This document shows, one piece after another, positions 17,631 through 26,831 of a stretch of 64,000 nucleotides of DNA. The notes under the pieces were generated by a model. It was not told the DNA's origin, searched no databases, and saw only the letters and a program-made list of their open reading frames with translations. Origin of the DNA: Gluconobacter kanchanaburiensis NBRC 103587 (GTDB lineage: Bacteria > Pseudomonadota > Alphaproteobacteria > Acetobacterales > Acetobacteraceae); assembly GCF_007988905.1 (NCBI RefSeq), contig NZ_BJVA01000004.1, positions 1 through 64,000 on the forward strand. Reading direction: 5' to 3'. The translations under genes were made by a program, and so were the position numbers. Numbering within the stretch: position 1 is the stretch's first letter; each line of letters starts with the position of its first letter.

Positions 17631-18824
17631 ATGGTGAACCCTGCCGCAATGAACCCCGATGTGATTGTGCTCGGAGCCGGCGCGGCGGGGCTGATGGCGG
17701 CCGCGACTGCGGGGCAGAACGGCGCACGGGTGCTAATTCTGGACCATGGGCCTGAGCCGGGGCGCAAAATCCTGATTTCCGGTGGCGGCCGGTGCAATTT
17801 TACACATCTTGAAACTGGGCCGAACTGTTTCATTTCGCAGAACCGGCATTTCGCTCGTTCGGCTTTGGCACGATACACGCCTCAGGATTTTCTTCGGCTG
17901 GTGAACCGCTACGGTATTGCATGGCACGAGAAGGCCCGGGGACAACTCTTCTGTGACGGGTCCGCCGGGCAGATCGTGGGCATGCTGGTCGCCGAATGTC
18001 GGGCCGCGGGCTGCGAAATCAGGATGCAGACGCGTATTCTCGATGTGCGTCAGGCTGAACATGGATTCATTGTCTCGACCGACGGGGGGGAAATTCGCAC
18101 GGGGGCCGTGATCCTTGCGACGGGTGGCCTGTCCATTCCCAAGCTCGGAGCGTCGGATCTTTCCCTGCGTCTGGCCCGCCGGTTCGGGCTGCGTCTTGTG
18201 CCGACCGCGCCGGCGCTGGTGCCGCTTGTTCTGGCGGACGCGGATCCGGAACTGGCCGGCGTATCGCTGCCAATCGTGGCGCGTGTTGGAAAGAAGGGGC
18301 CGCGTTTCGAGGACGGGATGGTCTTCACCCATCGTGGTGTCTCCGGACCGGCCATTCTTCAGATTTCGTCCTATCTGGAGGCAGGCGAGACTGCCCAGAT
18401 CGATCTCCTGCCTGGGCGAAATGCTCTGGAGAATTTTCTGAAAATCAAGAAGGAGCGCCCAAAGGCTCTCCCGCCAAGTCTGCTGGAAGCGCTTCCTCAG
18501 CGTCTCGCGCGTGTTCTTGCTGCCGGGTTGGGGGATACAATGCTGGCCAATCAGCCTGACCGTGTCATCAGGGCGCTCGCCGACCGGATCTCGAACTGGC
18601 AGCTGCGTCCCGCGGGCACCGAAGGATACGCCAAGGCTGAAGTCATGCGGGGTGGAATTGATACGCGGGATCTGTCGTCGCAGACTCTCGAAGCACGGGA
18701 TATTCCGGGGCTTTATGCGATTGGTGAGGCCGTGGACGTAACGGGCTGGCTGGGTGGCCACAATTTCCAGTGGGCCTGGGCGAGCGGGGTTGCCGCCGGG
18801 AAAGCCGCGGCTGGGCATCGTTAG
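17631..18824 (+). CDS. BaiN/YhiN (HI0933)-family flavoprotein
   Basis: 397-aa FAD-binding protein. It has the dinucleotide-binding motif VLGAGAAGLMAA near the N-terminus, the family motif KILISGGGRCNFTH, an ATGGLSIPKLG segment, and a C-terminal FAD-contact region ending GWLGGHNFQWAWASG. The HI0933/YhiN family is predicted to hold NAD(P)-dependent reductases; some members are linked to bile acid or RNA-related chemistry, but the role in this organism is unknown. It begins 8 bp after fzlA, so the two are probably one transcript. An ATG at 17649 is an alternative start. Confidence 0.88.
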   Translation: MVNPAAMNPDVIVLGAGAAGLMAAATAGQNGARVLILDHGPEPGRKILISGGGRCNFTHLETGPNCFISQNRHFARSALARYTPQDFLRLVNRYGIAWHEKARGQLFCDGSAGQIVGMLVAECRAAGCEIRMQTRILDVRQAEHGFIVSTDGGEIRTGAVILATGGLSIPKLGASDLSLRLARRFGLRLVPTAPALVPLVLADADPELAGVSLPIVARVGKKGPRFEDGMVFTHRGVSGPAILQISSYLEAGETAQIDLLPGRNALENFLKIKKERPKALPPSLLEALPQRLARVLAAGLGDTMLANQPDRVIRALADRISNWQLRPAGTEGYAKAEVMRGGIDTRDLSSQTLEARDIPGLYAIGEAVDVTGWLGGHNFQWAWASGVAAGKAAAGHR

Positions 18825-18971
18825 CCGCTCTTATGGTCCGTCCTGTGAAATGGCCGCCACAGGATTGCCATTCTCGCATCCGATGACGCGGCAACCGGAA
18901 GGGCAGGAAATCGTTTCCGCTGTTCTGGACATTCGTATTGTGCAACTGGCCGACAAGGACACCCCCCTCAA

Positions 18972-19217
18972 ATGTCTCCTTCCCTCATTCGTCACGCCCT
19001 TCGTGCCGCCGCCGGTCTGTCCCTGCTGGGACTCGGAGCCTGTGTTGGCACGGCAGCGTCGGGTCCGGTTGCTCCGGGAACACCGGTTGCGGGATACGGC
19101 TACACCTGCAAGGCGGGAATCTATACCTGCAAGATGCCAACGCAGGTTCCTCTTGGAGCGCCGTGTTCCTGTCCCGGACTGGGTGCGGCGTCGTACGGCA
19201 ATATTCATCAGCCATAG
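18972..19217 (+). CDS. Small cysteine-rich lipoprotein
   Basis: 81 aa. A signal peptide with lipobox LGAC (Cys24) is followed by a short Gly/Pro linker and a compact domain with four cysteines: C46, C53, C65 and C67 (YTC...YTC...APCSCPG). The paired spacing suggests two disulfides or a small redox or metal site in the envelope. I recognise no named family. It stands between the flavoprotein and rmuC, 147 bp after the former. Confidence 0.65.
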   Translation: MSPSLIRHALRAAAGLSLLGLGACVGTAASGPVAPGTPVAGYGYTCKAGIYTCKMPTQVPLGAPCSCPGLGAASYGNIHQP

Positions 19218-19263
19218 ACCGGAGGGCATTGGCCCGGAGGATCTGACGGGATAGGACAGCGCC

Positions 19264-20514
19264 ATGCAGGAGAATTTTTCTGGAATGGCGCTGTTTCTTC
19301 CCTGGATCGTGGCCGCTGTTGCGCTGCTTGTTGCTCTCGTAAGCGTTCTGAGGGGCGGCGGTGGACGCTTTGAGCGATTGCTGGAGCGGGAAGCGCAGGA
19401 GCGGGCGCAGGATGTGGAATATCATCGGGCGCATCTCTCAGAAGTGGAGCGTGTTCTTTCGGGACGGCTGGATCAGTTCCGCCTGGAAACAAGCGAGCGT
19501 CTCAGTCTTCTCGCCCGGAGCCTTGGACAGGATCAGGCAGAAGGACGACTCCTGTTGTCCGACGCATTGCGCGATATGGCGCAGAGTCAGAACGAGCAGA
19601 TCGAGCGCATTCGCGCCACCGTGAACGAACAGCTTCACGGTGCTGTGGAAAAGCAGATGCAAACGAGCTTCCAGCGCGTGGTGGAGCAGTTCAGTGCCAT
19701 GCAGAAGGCGCTGGGTGAAGTTACGAGTGTCACTGCACAGATCGGTGATCTCAAACGGCTGTTCTCCAACGTCAAGACCCGTGGGGGGTGGGGGGAGGCC
19801 CAGTGCCGGAGCATTCTGGACGATATCCTTCCTGAAGGGAGCTACGAGACGAATTTTCGTTTGGGGACAGGTGGAGAGAATGTTGAGTTTGCAGTCAAAA
19901 TGCCTGTGCGGGGTTCAGACGTTCCGCCCCGGCTTGCAATCGACAGCAAGTTTCCGACCGAAGCTTATGAACGTCTGCTGAACGCATTCGAAGCCGGGGA
20001 TGCAACCGCGGAGCGTCAGGCGCGCAAAGAGCTGGAAAATGCCGTTCGGTTCGAAGCGAAGAAGATTGCTTCCAAATACATTCTTCCGCCAGTGACGGTG
20101 GAGTTCGCAGTGCTCTATCTGCCGACTGATGGCCTCTATACGGAAATTGCCCGGATGCCGGGCGTGATTGATGAAATCGGGCGTTTGTATCGGGTGATGG
20201 TGATGGGGCCGTCGCTCCTTCCTGCGATGCTGAGGACGGTGCATCTCGGGTACGTTACGCTGACGCTTGAAGAGCGGACGGAGGCTATTGCGGGACTTCT
20301 GGGAGCAACCCGGCAGGAAATGTTGCGGATGGATCAGGTTCTCGAAAAGCTTCATCGCAATGCGGGCACGATGGGCAATACGATTGAGGAGGCGAGGCAG
20401 CGAACCCGGGTCCTGGGACGCCGTCTGCGTGCTTTGGACGGGACTAACGAAGATATGGAAGAGTCCCTGCGCGCGACCGGTTCAGATGTCTCTGGCAAAC
20501 TAGGCTCGGGTTGA
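19264..20514 (+). CDS. rmuC: DNA recombination protein RmuC
   Basis: 416 aa. One N-terminal membrane anchor (FLPWIVAAVALLVALVSVL) is followed by a long coiled coil (about residues 35-150) and the RmuC nuclease-like domain (about 165-370), with the GGWGEAQ segment and the LAIDSKFPTEAYERL motif, whose D-x-K resembles a PD-(D/E)XK site. RmuC limits DNA inversions at short repeats; the biochemical role is incompletely known. The ATG at 19264 has GACAG only, so the Shine-Dalgarno site is weak. Confidence 0.92.
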   Translation: MQENFSGMALFLPWIVAAVALLVALVSVLRGGGGRFERLLEREAQERAQDVEYHRAHLSEVERVLSGRLDQFRLETSERLSLLARSLGQDQAEGRLLLSDALRDMAQSQNEQIERIRATVNEQLHGAVEKQMQTSFQRVVEQFSAMQKALGEVTSVTAQIGDLKRLFSNVKTRGGWGEAQCRSILDDILPEGSYETNFRLGTGGENVEFAVKMPVRGSDVPPRLAIDSKFPTEAYERLLNAFEAGDATAERQARKELENAVRFEAKKIASKYILPPVTVEFAVLYLPTDGLYTEIARMPGVIDEIGRLYRVMVMGPSLLPAMLRTVHLGYVTLTLEERTEAIAGLLGATRQEMLRMDQVLEKLHRNAGTMGNTIEEARQRTRVLGRRLRALDGTNEDMEESLRATGSDVSGKLGSG

Positions 20515-20744
20515 CGCCTGAGATTGATCGGTCGGTTTAGATCTGGCTCAGGAAAATCGGGTGTAAAGGCTTTTTCCCTCCCCGGATATGTGAGCGAAAG
20601 TCTGGAGTGCTGGCTCCGTTTTTGTCCAAGACATGATGGAGCTAATCCCCTTTCGCATGCCTATGGATTGAACGCTGGAACGGATTTGCGCGGATTTGAC
20701 TCTCTCCTGTATTGAGGCGAGCCGCGGTGAGTCTTTCCCAAATT

Positions 20745-21280
20745 TCAGTCGATGAATTTTTTCTGGCTCAAGCGTTGATGGAGAAGGGCGTGGATGAAAA
20801 GGACGACGTCCTCACCGTCCGGATAGTCTGCAGGAGCGAGGAAAGCATCCGCACCTGCACTGAGGAAGCTCGTTGCGAACGAGGCGGTTCCGGCTGCGCA
20901 GGCTGTTATCAGGACAAGGCGGCTTTTCATACAGTCTGGCGGGAGGCGCAGATGTCTGGCCGGGAAGCTGCCAGCGAGCAGTTGCCTCGTATCAACTTCA
21001 GGTGAGAATTCACCGAAAACGAGGCCTGTTTCATCCCCATGGGCACAGATGACAACCATCTGGCTCGTTGGAGGACGGGCAGCAAGGGGGGCCAGAAAAT
21101 CTACTGGATTGCCGGATGGAGAATAATCGGTTTTGCAGCCGAGGCTTTCAAAATGAGATGCAAGGTCTGTGCTTTGCTGATGCTGTCACCAATTGCAATG
21201 ATGGTCGCGTCCGGTTGATAAGGAATTGGATGTTTTCTGGATGTAGCTTGAAGACTGAGGTGGGCCAATCGCCTTGACAT
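20745..21280 (-). pseudogene. Frameshifted gene with caspase-like His/Cys motifs
   Basis: Two minus-strand frames join into one apparent protein of about 178 aa. Frame 1 starts at ATG 21280 and reads MSRRLAHLSLQ..., then PDATIIAIGDSISKAQ, before stopping at 21103-21101. Frame 2 is open from below about 21190 and reads ESLGCKTDYSPSGNPVDFL, MVVICAHGDE and LVLITACAAG to the stop at 20745. One missing base between about 21190 and 21103 would explain this. The AHGD and TACAAG motifs resemble the catalytic His and Cys loops of caspase-fold (clan CD/CHAT) proteins. No slippery heptamer is seen, so decay or a sequencing error is more likely than programmed frameshifting. Confidence 0.6.
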
Positions 21281-21344
21281 GCACGCTTTAGCCTTAAGAG
21301 CAATTTTAATTGGATGACAGGCCGTGCGGCCTCATGTGAGGATT

Positions 21345-22076
21345 ATGACCATGACGTCCGGACATGAACATGCGGCACCCGAGCGTGGTGCCATCCTCTC
21401 CCCACGGGTTCTCCTGATTGAGGATGACGACAGCATTGCCGCTGAGGTCGTGGAAGAGCTCACGATCCGTGGCTATGAGGTCACGCGGGCTTCGACTGGG
21501 ATCGAAGGACTGGATCATGCCTGCACCGGACAGTTCGATCTGATGATTGTGGACCGGATGCTTCCGGAACTTGACGGGCTGACCGTCATTGAAAGCGTGC
21601 GCGCACAGCGGATCAACATTCCGGTTCTGGTGCTTTCTGCGCTGTCGGCAGTGGATGATCGGGTCAGTGGCCTCAAGGCCGGCGGCGACGACTATCTGAC
21701 TAAGCCTTTTGCCATGGAGGAGCTTGCGGCACGGCTTGAGGCACTCTTGCGGCGGCCAACGGACAGCCGGGTGACGACACTGCGCGTTGGGCCGCTTGAA
21801 ATGGACCTGATTGATCGCAAGGTCTTCCGGAGTGGTCAGGAAATCGAACTGCTCCCGCGTGAATTCCGGCTTCTGGAGTACATGATGCGTCGTCCGGATA
21901 CGGTGCTGACGCGGACCATGCTTCTGGAAGATGTTTGGAACTATCGTTTCGTGCCGCAGACGAATCTGGTGGATGTTCACATCGGAAAGCTGCGTCGTAA
22001 GATTGACCAGCCGGGGGAACCTCCGCTGATTCACAGTATTCGCGGCGCGGGGTTCAGTCTGCGTGTCCCGACCTGA
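21345..22076 (+). CDS. OmpR-family response regulator
   Basis: 243 aa. The receiver domain has the acidic cluster E26-D29, phospho-acceptor Asp70 (IVDRMLP) and Lys120 (YLTKPF). The C-terminal OmpR/PhoB winged helix covers about 140-240 (LLPREFRLLEYMM, VDVHIGKLRRKID). The start could be 21345 or 21351; GAGG at 21338-21341 gives better spacing for 21351. Its stop overlaps the sensor kinase gene, and an RND efflux operon follows in the same direction, so it probably senses envelope or drug stress and controls that pump; this is inferred from order only. Confidence 0.92.
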   Translation: MTMTSGHEHAAPERGAILSPRVLLIEDDDSIAAEVVEELTIRGYEVTRASTGIEGLDHACTGQFDLMIVDRMLPELDGLTVIESVRAQRINIPVLVLSALSAVDDRVSGLKAGGDDYLTKPFAMEELAARLEALLRRPTDSRVTTLRVGPLEMDLIDRKVFRSGQEIELLPREFRLLEYMMRRPDTVLTRTMLLEDVWNYRFVPQTNLVDVHIGKLRRKIDQPGEPPLIHSIRGAGFSLRVPT

Positions 22077-23493
22077 CCTGCGGCTTTCCGAACTGTTTAG
22101 GGCCGATCTTTTCCGGACGGTCACTTTCCGGCTGACACTGGCGTTCGTCGTCGCGATCATAGCGGGAATGGCGCTTCAGTTTGGGCTCGTTTATGGGCAG
22201 ATGAACGGGTACGAGCAGCAGCGTTCCACGGATCTGCTTCAGCGTGAGGCCGCCCTGCTGGTCCGGGAAACCCCCGCCCAGCTCGAATATGAAGTGCGCG
22301 AGCGCAGCAAGACCGATCTGCGCGTAATTCTGAACGGTGCGGCCTTGTTTGACATGAGCCGCAACCTAATTGCGGGCGACATCAAGAAATGGCCGGTCGG
22401 CCTGGAAGTCTCGCCCCGGACGCAACGTTTGTGGGACGCGCCGCCGGGGGATACTCCTTACGAGATGCGTTATCTGGCAGTCGAGGTTGAGGGCGTTCAG
22501 GGTAACCGGGACCGCATTCTCGTTCTCGCCCGCTCCCTGCACATGGCTAACGAGTTACGTTACATCACAAAGCGCGCAGCGCTCATGTCGGTTGTACCAG
22601 TCGTGGCGTTTGCGCTGATGGCAGGAATTTTTCTCAGTCATCGTGCATTGCGGCGGGTCAAGGAGATGCACGAGGCGATCGACCGTATTATGGATGGCGA
22701 TCTACATGAGCGATTGCCGGCCGGGCGTGAGCGCGACGATATCGAGCGGCTTGCAGTTTCGGTTAACCGAATGTTGGATCGGCTGGAACATTTGCTGGAC
22801 GAGATCCGGGATGTCGGCAACGATATTGCCCACGATCTGAGGACGCCTCTTGCGCGGGTCAAGGCCAGGCTCGAGCGTGTCTCGGCGATCACGAACGATC
22901 CGACGGCCCTCCACGGCGCGATTGAGCGGGCTACGCAGGATCTTGAACAGTGCTTTTCCGTCATTACCGCTCTGTTGCGGATTGGAGAAATCGAAAACGG
23001 CCGGCGCCGGGCAGGATTTGCAATGCTAGATCTGCGAGAGCTTCTGGTCGGGGTTGTGGATCTTTATGAGCCGATTGCCGAGACGCAGGATGTGCTCCTC
23101 CGGATCGCAGAATCTAACCGTCCTGTGCCGCTGTTCGGAGACAAGGATCTTCTGAACGAGGTTCTGGTCAATCTCGTGGACAATGCCATCAAGTTCACGC
23201 CCGCTCCAGGCAGTGTGGACCTGAGTGTCGGGCAGGAGCCAAACGGGGCGAGCTGGCTTCGGGTCGCGGATACCGGAATCGGCATAGCAGAAGAAGAGCG
23301 CCGGGCGGTCATGGGGCGCTTTTATCGTTCGGACAAGAGCCGGCATGTTCCGGGAAGCGGGCTGGGTCTTAGTCTTGTTTCCGCTATTCTGAGGCTTCAT
23401 GGAGCATCGCTGGAAATTGGCGCGGCGCGGACCAATCATGCCCTTCCAGGCGCGGTCTTCACCATTCATTTTCCAGTCGCTGCAACCGCCTGA
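22063..23493 (+). CDS. Two-component sensor histidine kinase
   Basis: 476-aa inner-membrane kinase. Membrane segments at about 22-44 and 173-191 flank a periplasmic sensor region of about 128 residues. HAMP follows (about 192-245), then HisKA with phospho-acceptor His257 in DIAHDLRTPL, and a HATPase domain with the N-box NLVDNAIKF and the G-boxes DTGIGI and GSGLGLSL. Translation starts at a GTG (22063) overlapping the regulator by 14 bp, indicating coupling. It is partner to the OmpR-family regulator just upstream. Confidence 0.92.
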   Translation: MSRPDLRLSELFRADLFRTVTFRLTLAFVVAIIAGMALQFGLVYGQMNGYEQQRSTDLLQREAALLVRETPAQLEYEVRERSKTDLRVILNGAALFDMSRNLIAGDIKKWPVGLEVSPRTQRLWDAPPGDTPYEMRYLAVEVEGVQGNRDRILVLARSLHMANELRYITKRAALMSVVPVVAFALMAGIFLSHRALRRVKEMHEAIDRIMDGDLHERLPAGRERDDIERLAVSVNRMLDRLEHLLDEIRDVGNDIAHDLRTPLARVKARLERVSAITNDPTALHGAIERATQDLEQCFSVITALLRIGEIENGRRRAGFAMLDLRELLVGVVDLYEPIAETQDVLLRIAESNRPVPLFGDKDLLNEVLVNLVDNAIKFTPAPGSVDLSVGQEPNGASWLRVADTGIGIAEEERRAVMGRFYRSDKSRHVPGSGLGLSLVSAILRLHGASLEIGAARTNHALPGAVFTIHFPVAATA

Positions 23494-23663
23494 CGACAGT
23501 TGTGTTGCGACGAACTGTTTCAATTCTTTCTGTGTGTCTTGATATTTAAACAGAATTTTCCTTGTCGTGCGGGTCTCGATCGATATGACTTGGAGTAATT
23601 TGCAAGGGGGCACCCGTTGAGAATGACCGGACCAGGAAGAGCCCGAAGGGGTAGTCTGACCGC

Positions 23664-26600
23664 ATGAATGCCATCGTCGTTACCGCGCTGAAGCGGCCTT
23701 ACACCTTCGTTGTTCTTTCGATCATGATCCTGATTTTCGGAGTCAGGGCAATCGTTTCCACGCCGACGGACGTGTTCCCTTCGATCAAGATCCCGATCGT
23801 CGCTGTCATCTGGTCCTATACTGGCCTGATGCCAGAGGACATGTCGGGTCGTATCGTCTATTATTACGAGCGTGCCCTGACCGCGACTGTGAGTAACGTC
23901 GAGCATATCGAAAGCTCGTCTTATTACGGACGCGGCATTGTCAAGGTTTTCTTCCAGCCGGGGACCAATACGGCGGTCGCGCAGACGCAGATCACGTCCG
24001 TATCGCAGACGGTCATCAAGCAGCTTCCAAACGGAGCGACGCCGCCTTTGATTCTGGCGATGGATGCCTCTTCGGTTCCTGTTTTGACGCTTCAGGTTAA
24101 CAATCCGACCATGTCAGGGTCGGAAATCTACAATATGGCGTCCAACCTGATTCGACCGGAACTGATTTCGGTTCCCGGTGCGGCCATCCCCAACCCTTAT
24201 GGTGGGTTGGCGCCTGATATCATGGTCGATATCGACCCCATCAAGCTCCTCGCGCACAGGCTTTCGCCTGAAGATGTTGCGACAGCGCTGAACCTTCAGA
24301 ATATCGTTCTCCCTGCAGGCGATCAGCGCATCGGTCAGCTTGACTGGATGGTCAAGACCAATTCCACTCCCATGGATATCGATGTCTTCAACAGGATGCC
24401 CATCAAACAGGTGGGCAACTCGGTAATCTATCTGCGCGATGTCGCCTGGGTACATAGGGGAGGGCCGCCTCAGATCAATGCCGTTCTCGTTAAGGGAAAG
24501 CAGGCGGTTCTGATCGTCGTCCTTAAAAGTGGTGACGCTTCTACCCTTTCCGTTGTGAGTGGTATCAAGAAGCTTCTTCCTCAGGTTCAGGCGACCCTGC
24601 CGGCGGGGACAACAGTGAACGTCCTGACCGACGCGTCCAGTTTTGTGAAGGAATCGGTCGTCGATGTGGTCCGTGAAATGATCACGGCGGCCATTCTGAC
24701 CAGCTTGACGGTCATGCTGTTTCTGGGATCCTGGCGTTCGACGGTGATCGTTGCGACGTCTATTCCACTCGCCATGCTGTGCTCGCTGATCGGTCTAAGT
24801 ATTGCCGGTCAGTCGATCAATGTGATGACACTGGGCGGACTTGCGCTGGCCGTGGGTATTCTCGTGGACGACGCTACCGTCATGATCGAGAATATCGACG
24901 CACATCTTGAGACCGGCAAGGACCTTGAAGACGCCATCATTGATGCGGCGAACCAGATCGTTATTCCGACTTTTGTGTCCACGACCTGTATTTGCATCGT
25001 GTGGCTGCCGCTGTTCGAATTGACGGGCATTTCCGGCTGGCTGTTCATGCCGATGGCCGAGGCGATCATCTTTGCCATGATCGCTTCGTTTATCCTGTCG
25101 CGGACGCTGGTCCCGACCATGGCGAACTGGATGCTGGCGGCTCAGGTGCGGATGCATCGTGATCCTGAATGGCACAATCGCAAACTCAGTATCTTTGGTC
25201 GTTTCCAGCGGGGGTTCGAAGCGCGCTTCACGAGTTTCCGTGAGCACTACAAGTCCATTCTTGAGACCCTGATTTCGATCCGTGGACGCTTTGTAACGCT
25301 GTTCCTGCTCGCGGCCATTTCGTCCATGGCGCTTCTGCTGTTCATCGGTCAGGACTTCTTCCCCGAGATCAGATCCGGCACATTGCAGATGCATATGCGC
25401 GCGCCTGTCGGAAGCCGTCTCGAGGAGACCGGAAAGATCGCCGGGCTGGCGGAGCGCAGAATCCGCAGTCTGTTGCCCGGAGAAGTGGTCAACGTCGTGC
25501 ACAACTGTGGTCTACCGTTCAGTCAGTTGAACCAGGCAATGATCCCGTCTCCCACAGTCGGCTCGCAGGACTGCGACATCACAATCCAGCTTCGTGACTC
25601 TGAAAGCCCGATCCAGGAATACCGTCGGCGCCTTCGCAAGGGACTGACCAATGATTTCCCGGGAACGGTCTTTACGTTCCAGCCTGGCGACCTGACCGCC
25701 AAGATCCTGAATTTCGGTCTGCCTTCGCCCATCGATGTGCAGGTTGTCGGACGTGATCTGCGAGGAAACTTCAGTTTTGCGACCCGCCTTGCAAAGAAGC
25801 TGCGCCACATTCCCGGAATTGCGGATGTGTCCATTCAGGAGCCGATGACGCAGCCGACCATTCTCGTCAACAACCGCCGTAGCTTCGCGCTCGGGACGGG
25901 TATTACGGAACGTGACGTTGCCCTCAATGCGCTTGTAACGCTTTCCGGCAGCGGGCAGGTGGGGCAGACCTATTACCTCAATGCCCAGGGCACTTCCCAG
26001 CTGATCGATGTTCAGGCTCCTGCGAATTATCTTCAGACCATGAATGATCTGGAGATTCTGCCCATTGACAAGGGCGACGGCAATCCGACGAACCAGACGC
26101 CGCAGCTCCTCGGGGGGCTGAGCGAATTGGTCCAGACGGGGACGCCATCGGAGATCGCGCATTACAACATCATGCCGGTTTTCGATATTTATGCCGCTCC
26201 GGAAGACATGGATCTGGGAACGGTCTCGCGGGAAGTGAACCGGATTGTTGATCATGAGCGCAAGCTGTTGCCACATGGTTCAAGTCTTGTCGTCCGGGGG
26301 CAAGCGGTGACGATGAACGATGCCTATGTCCAGCTTATTGGCGGGCTCGCGCTGTCGATCATACTGGTCTATCTGATCATCGTCGTGAACTTTCAGTCTT
26401 GGCTCGATCCGTTTGTCATCATTACCGCGCTGCCGGGGGCGCTCGGTGGAATATCGTGGAGTCTGTTCCTGACCCATACGGCCATGTCGGTACCGGCACT
26501 GACGGGCGCAATCATGTGCATGGGAACGGCAACGGCTAACGCCATTCTTGTGGTGTCCTTTGCTCGTGAGCGGATGGACCATCATGGCGATGCTGTGCTG

Positions 26601-26831
26601 GCGGCCCTTGAGGCGGGATATGAACGTATCCGGCCAGTGCTTATGACGGCGCTGGCGATGATGATCGGTATGATTCCGATGTCCATCAGCAATTCTGACA
26701 ACGCACCACTGGGCAAGGCCGTAATCGGCGGCCTACTGGTTGCGACGGTTGCGACCCTGCTTTTTGTACCCTGTGTTTTTGCCCTGATTCATTACAGGCG
26801 GCCTGCCGGGCCTGAAGGAGACCACGCGTGA
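23664..26831 (+). CDS. RND efflux transporter, permease subunit
   Basis: 1055-aa inner-membrane proton-driven pump of the AcrB/HAE superfamily, with twelve predicted membrane helices and two large periplasmic loops. The TM4 proton-relay pair is present (D402, D403 in GILVDDATVMIENI). The TM10 lysine of AcrB (K940) is not: the aligned GTATANAIL places Ala958 there. The protein therefore belongs to a divergent RND branch, and its relay must differ from that of AcrB. It is the first gene of a permease-adaptor-outer membrane factor operon, 170 bp after the sensor kinase. Substrate unknown. Confidence 0.92.
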   Translation: MNAIVVTALKRPYTFVVLSIMILIFGVRAIVSTPTDVFPSIKIPIVAVIWSYTGLMPEDMSGRIVYYYERALTATVSNVEHIESSSYYGRGIVKVFFQPGTNTAVAQTQITSVSQTVIKQLPNGATPPLILAMDASSVPVLTLQVNNPTMSGSEIYNMASNLIRPELISVPGAAIPNPYGGLAPDIMVDIDPIKLLAHRLSPEDVATALNLQNIVLPAGDQRIGQLDWMVKTNSTPMDIDVFNRMPIKQVGNSVIYLRDVAWVHRGGPPQINAVLVKGKQAVLIVVLKSGDASTLSVVSGIKKLLPQVQATLPAGTTVNVLTDASSFVKESVVDVVREMITAAILTSLTVMLFLGSWRSTVIVATSIPLAMLCSLIGLSIAGQSINVMTLGGLALAVGILVDDATVMIENIDAHLETGKDLEDAIIDAANQIVIPTFVSTTCICIVWLPLFELTGISGWLFMPMAEAIIFAMIASFILSRTLVPTMANWMLAAQVRMHRDPEWHNRKLSIFGRFQRGFEARFTSFREHYKSILETLISIRGRFVTLFLLAAISSMALLLFIGQDFFPEIRSGTLQMHMRAPVGSRLEETGKIAGLAERRIRSLLPGEVVNVVHNCGLPFSQLNQAMIPSPTVGSQDCDITIQLRDSESPIQEYRRRLRKGLTNDFPGTVFTFQPGDLTAKILNFGLPSPIDVQVVGRDLRGNFSFATRLAKKLRHIPGIADVSIQEPMTQPTILVNNRRSFALGTGITERDVALNALVTLSGSGQVGQTYYLNAQGTSQLIDVQAPANYLQTMNDLEILPIDKGDGNPTNQTPQLLGGLSELVQTGTPSEIAHYNIMPVFDIYAAPEDMDLGTVSREVNRIVDHERKLLPHGSSLVVRGQAVTMNDAYVQLIGGLALSIILVYLIIVVNFQSWLDPFVIITALPGALGGISWSLFLTHTAMSVPALTGAIMCMGTATANAILVVSFARERMDHHGDAVLAALEAGYERIRPVLMTALAMMIGMIPMSISNSDNAPLGKAVIGGLLVATVATLLFVPCVFALIHYRRPAGPEGDHA

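Noticed and set aside
21101-21190. Programmed -1 frameshifting in the caspase-like gene
   Set aside because: No X-XXY-YYZ slippery heptamer or following stem-loop was found in the overlap of the two frames, so decay or sequencing error is preferred.
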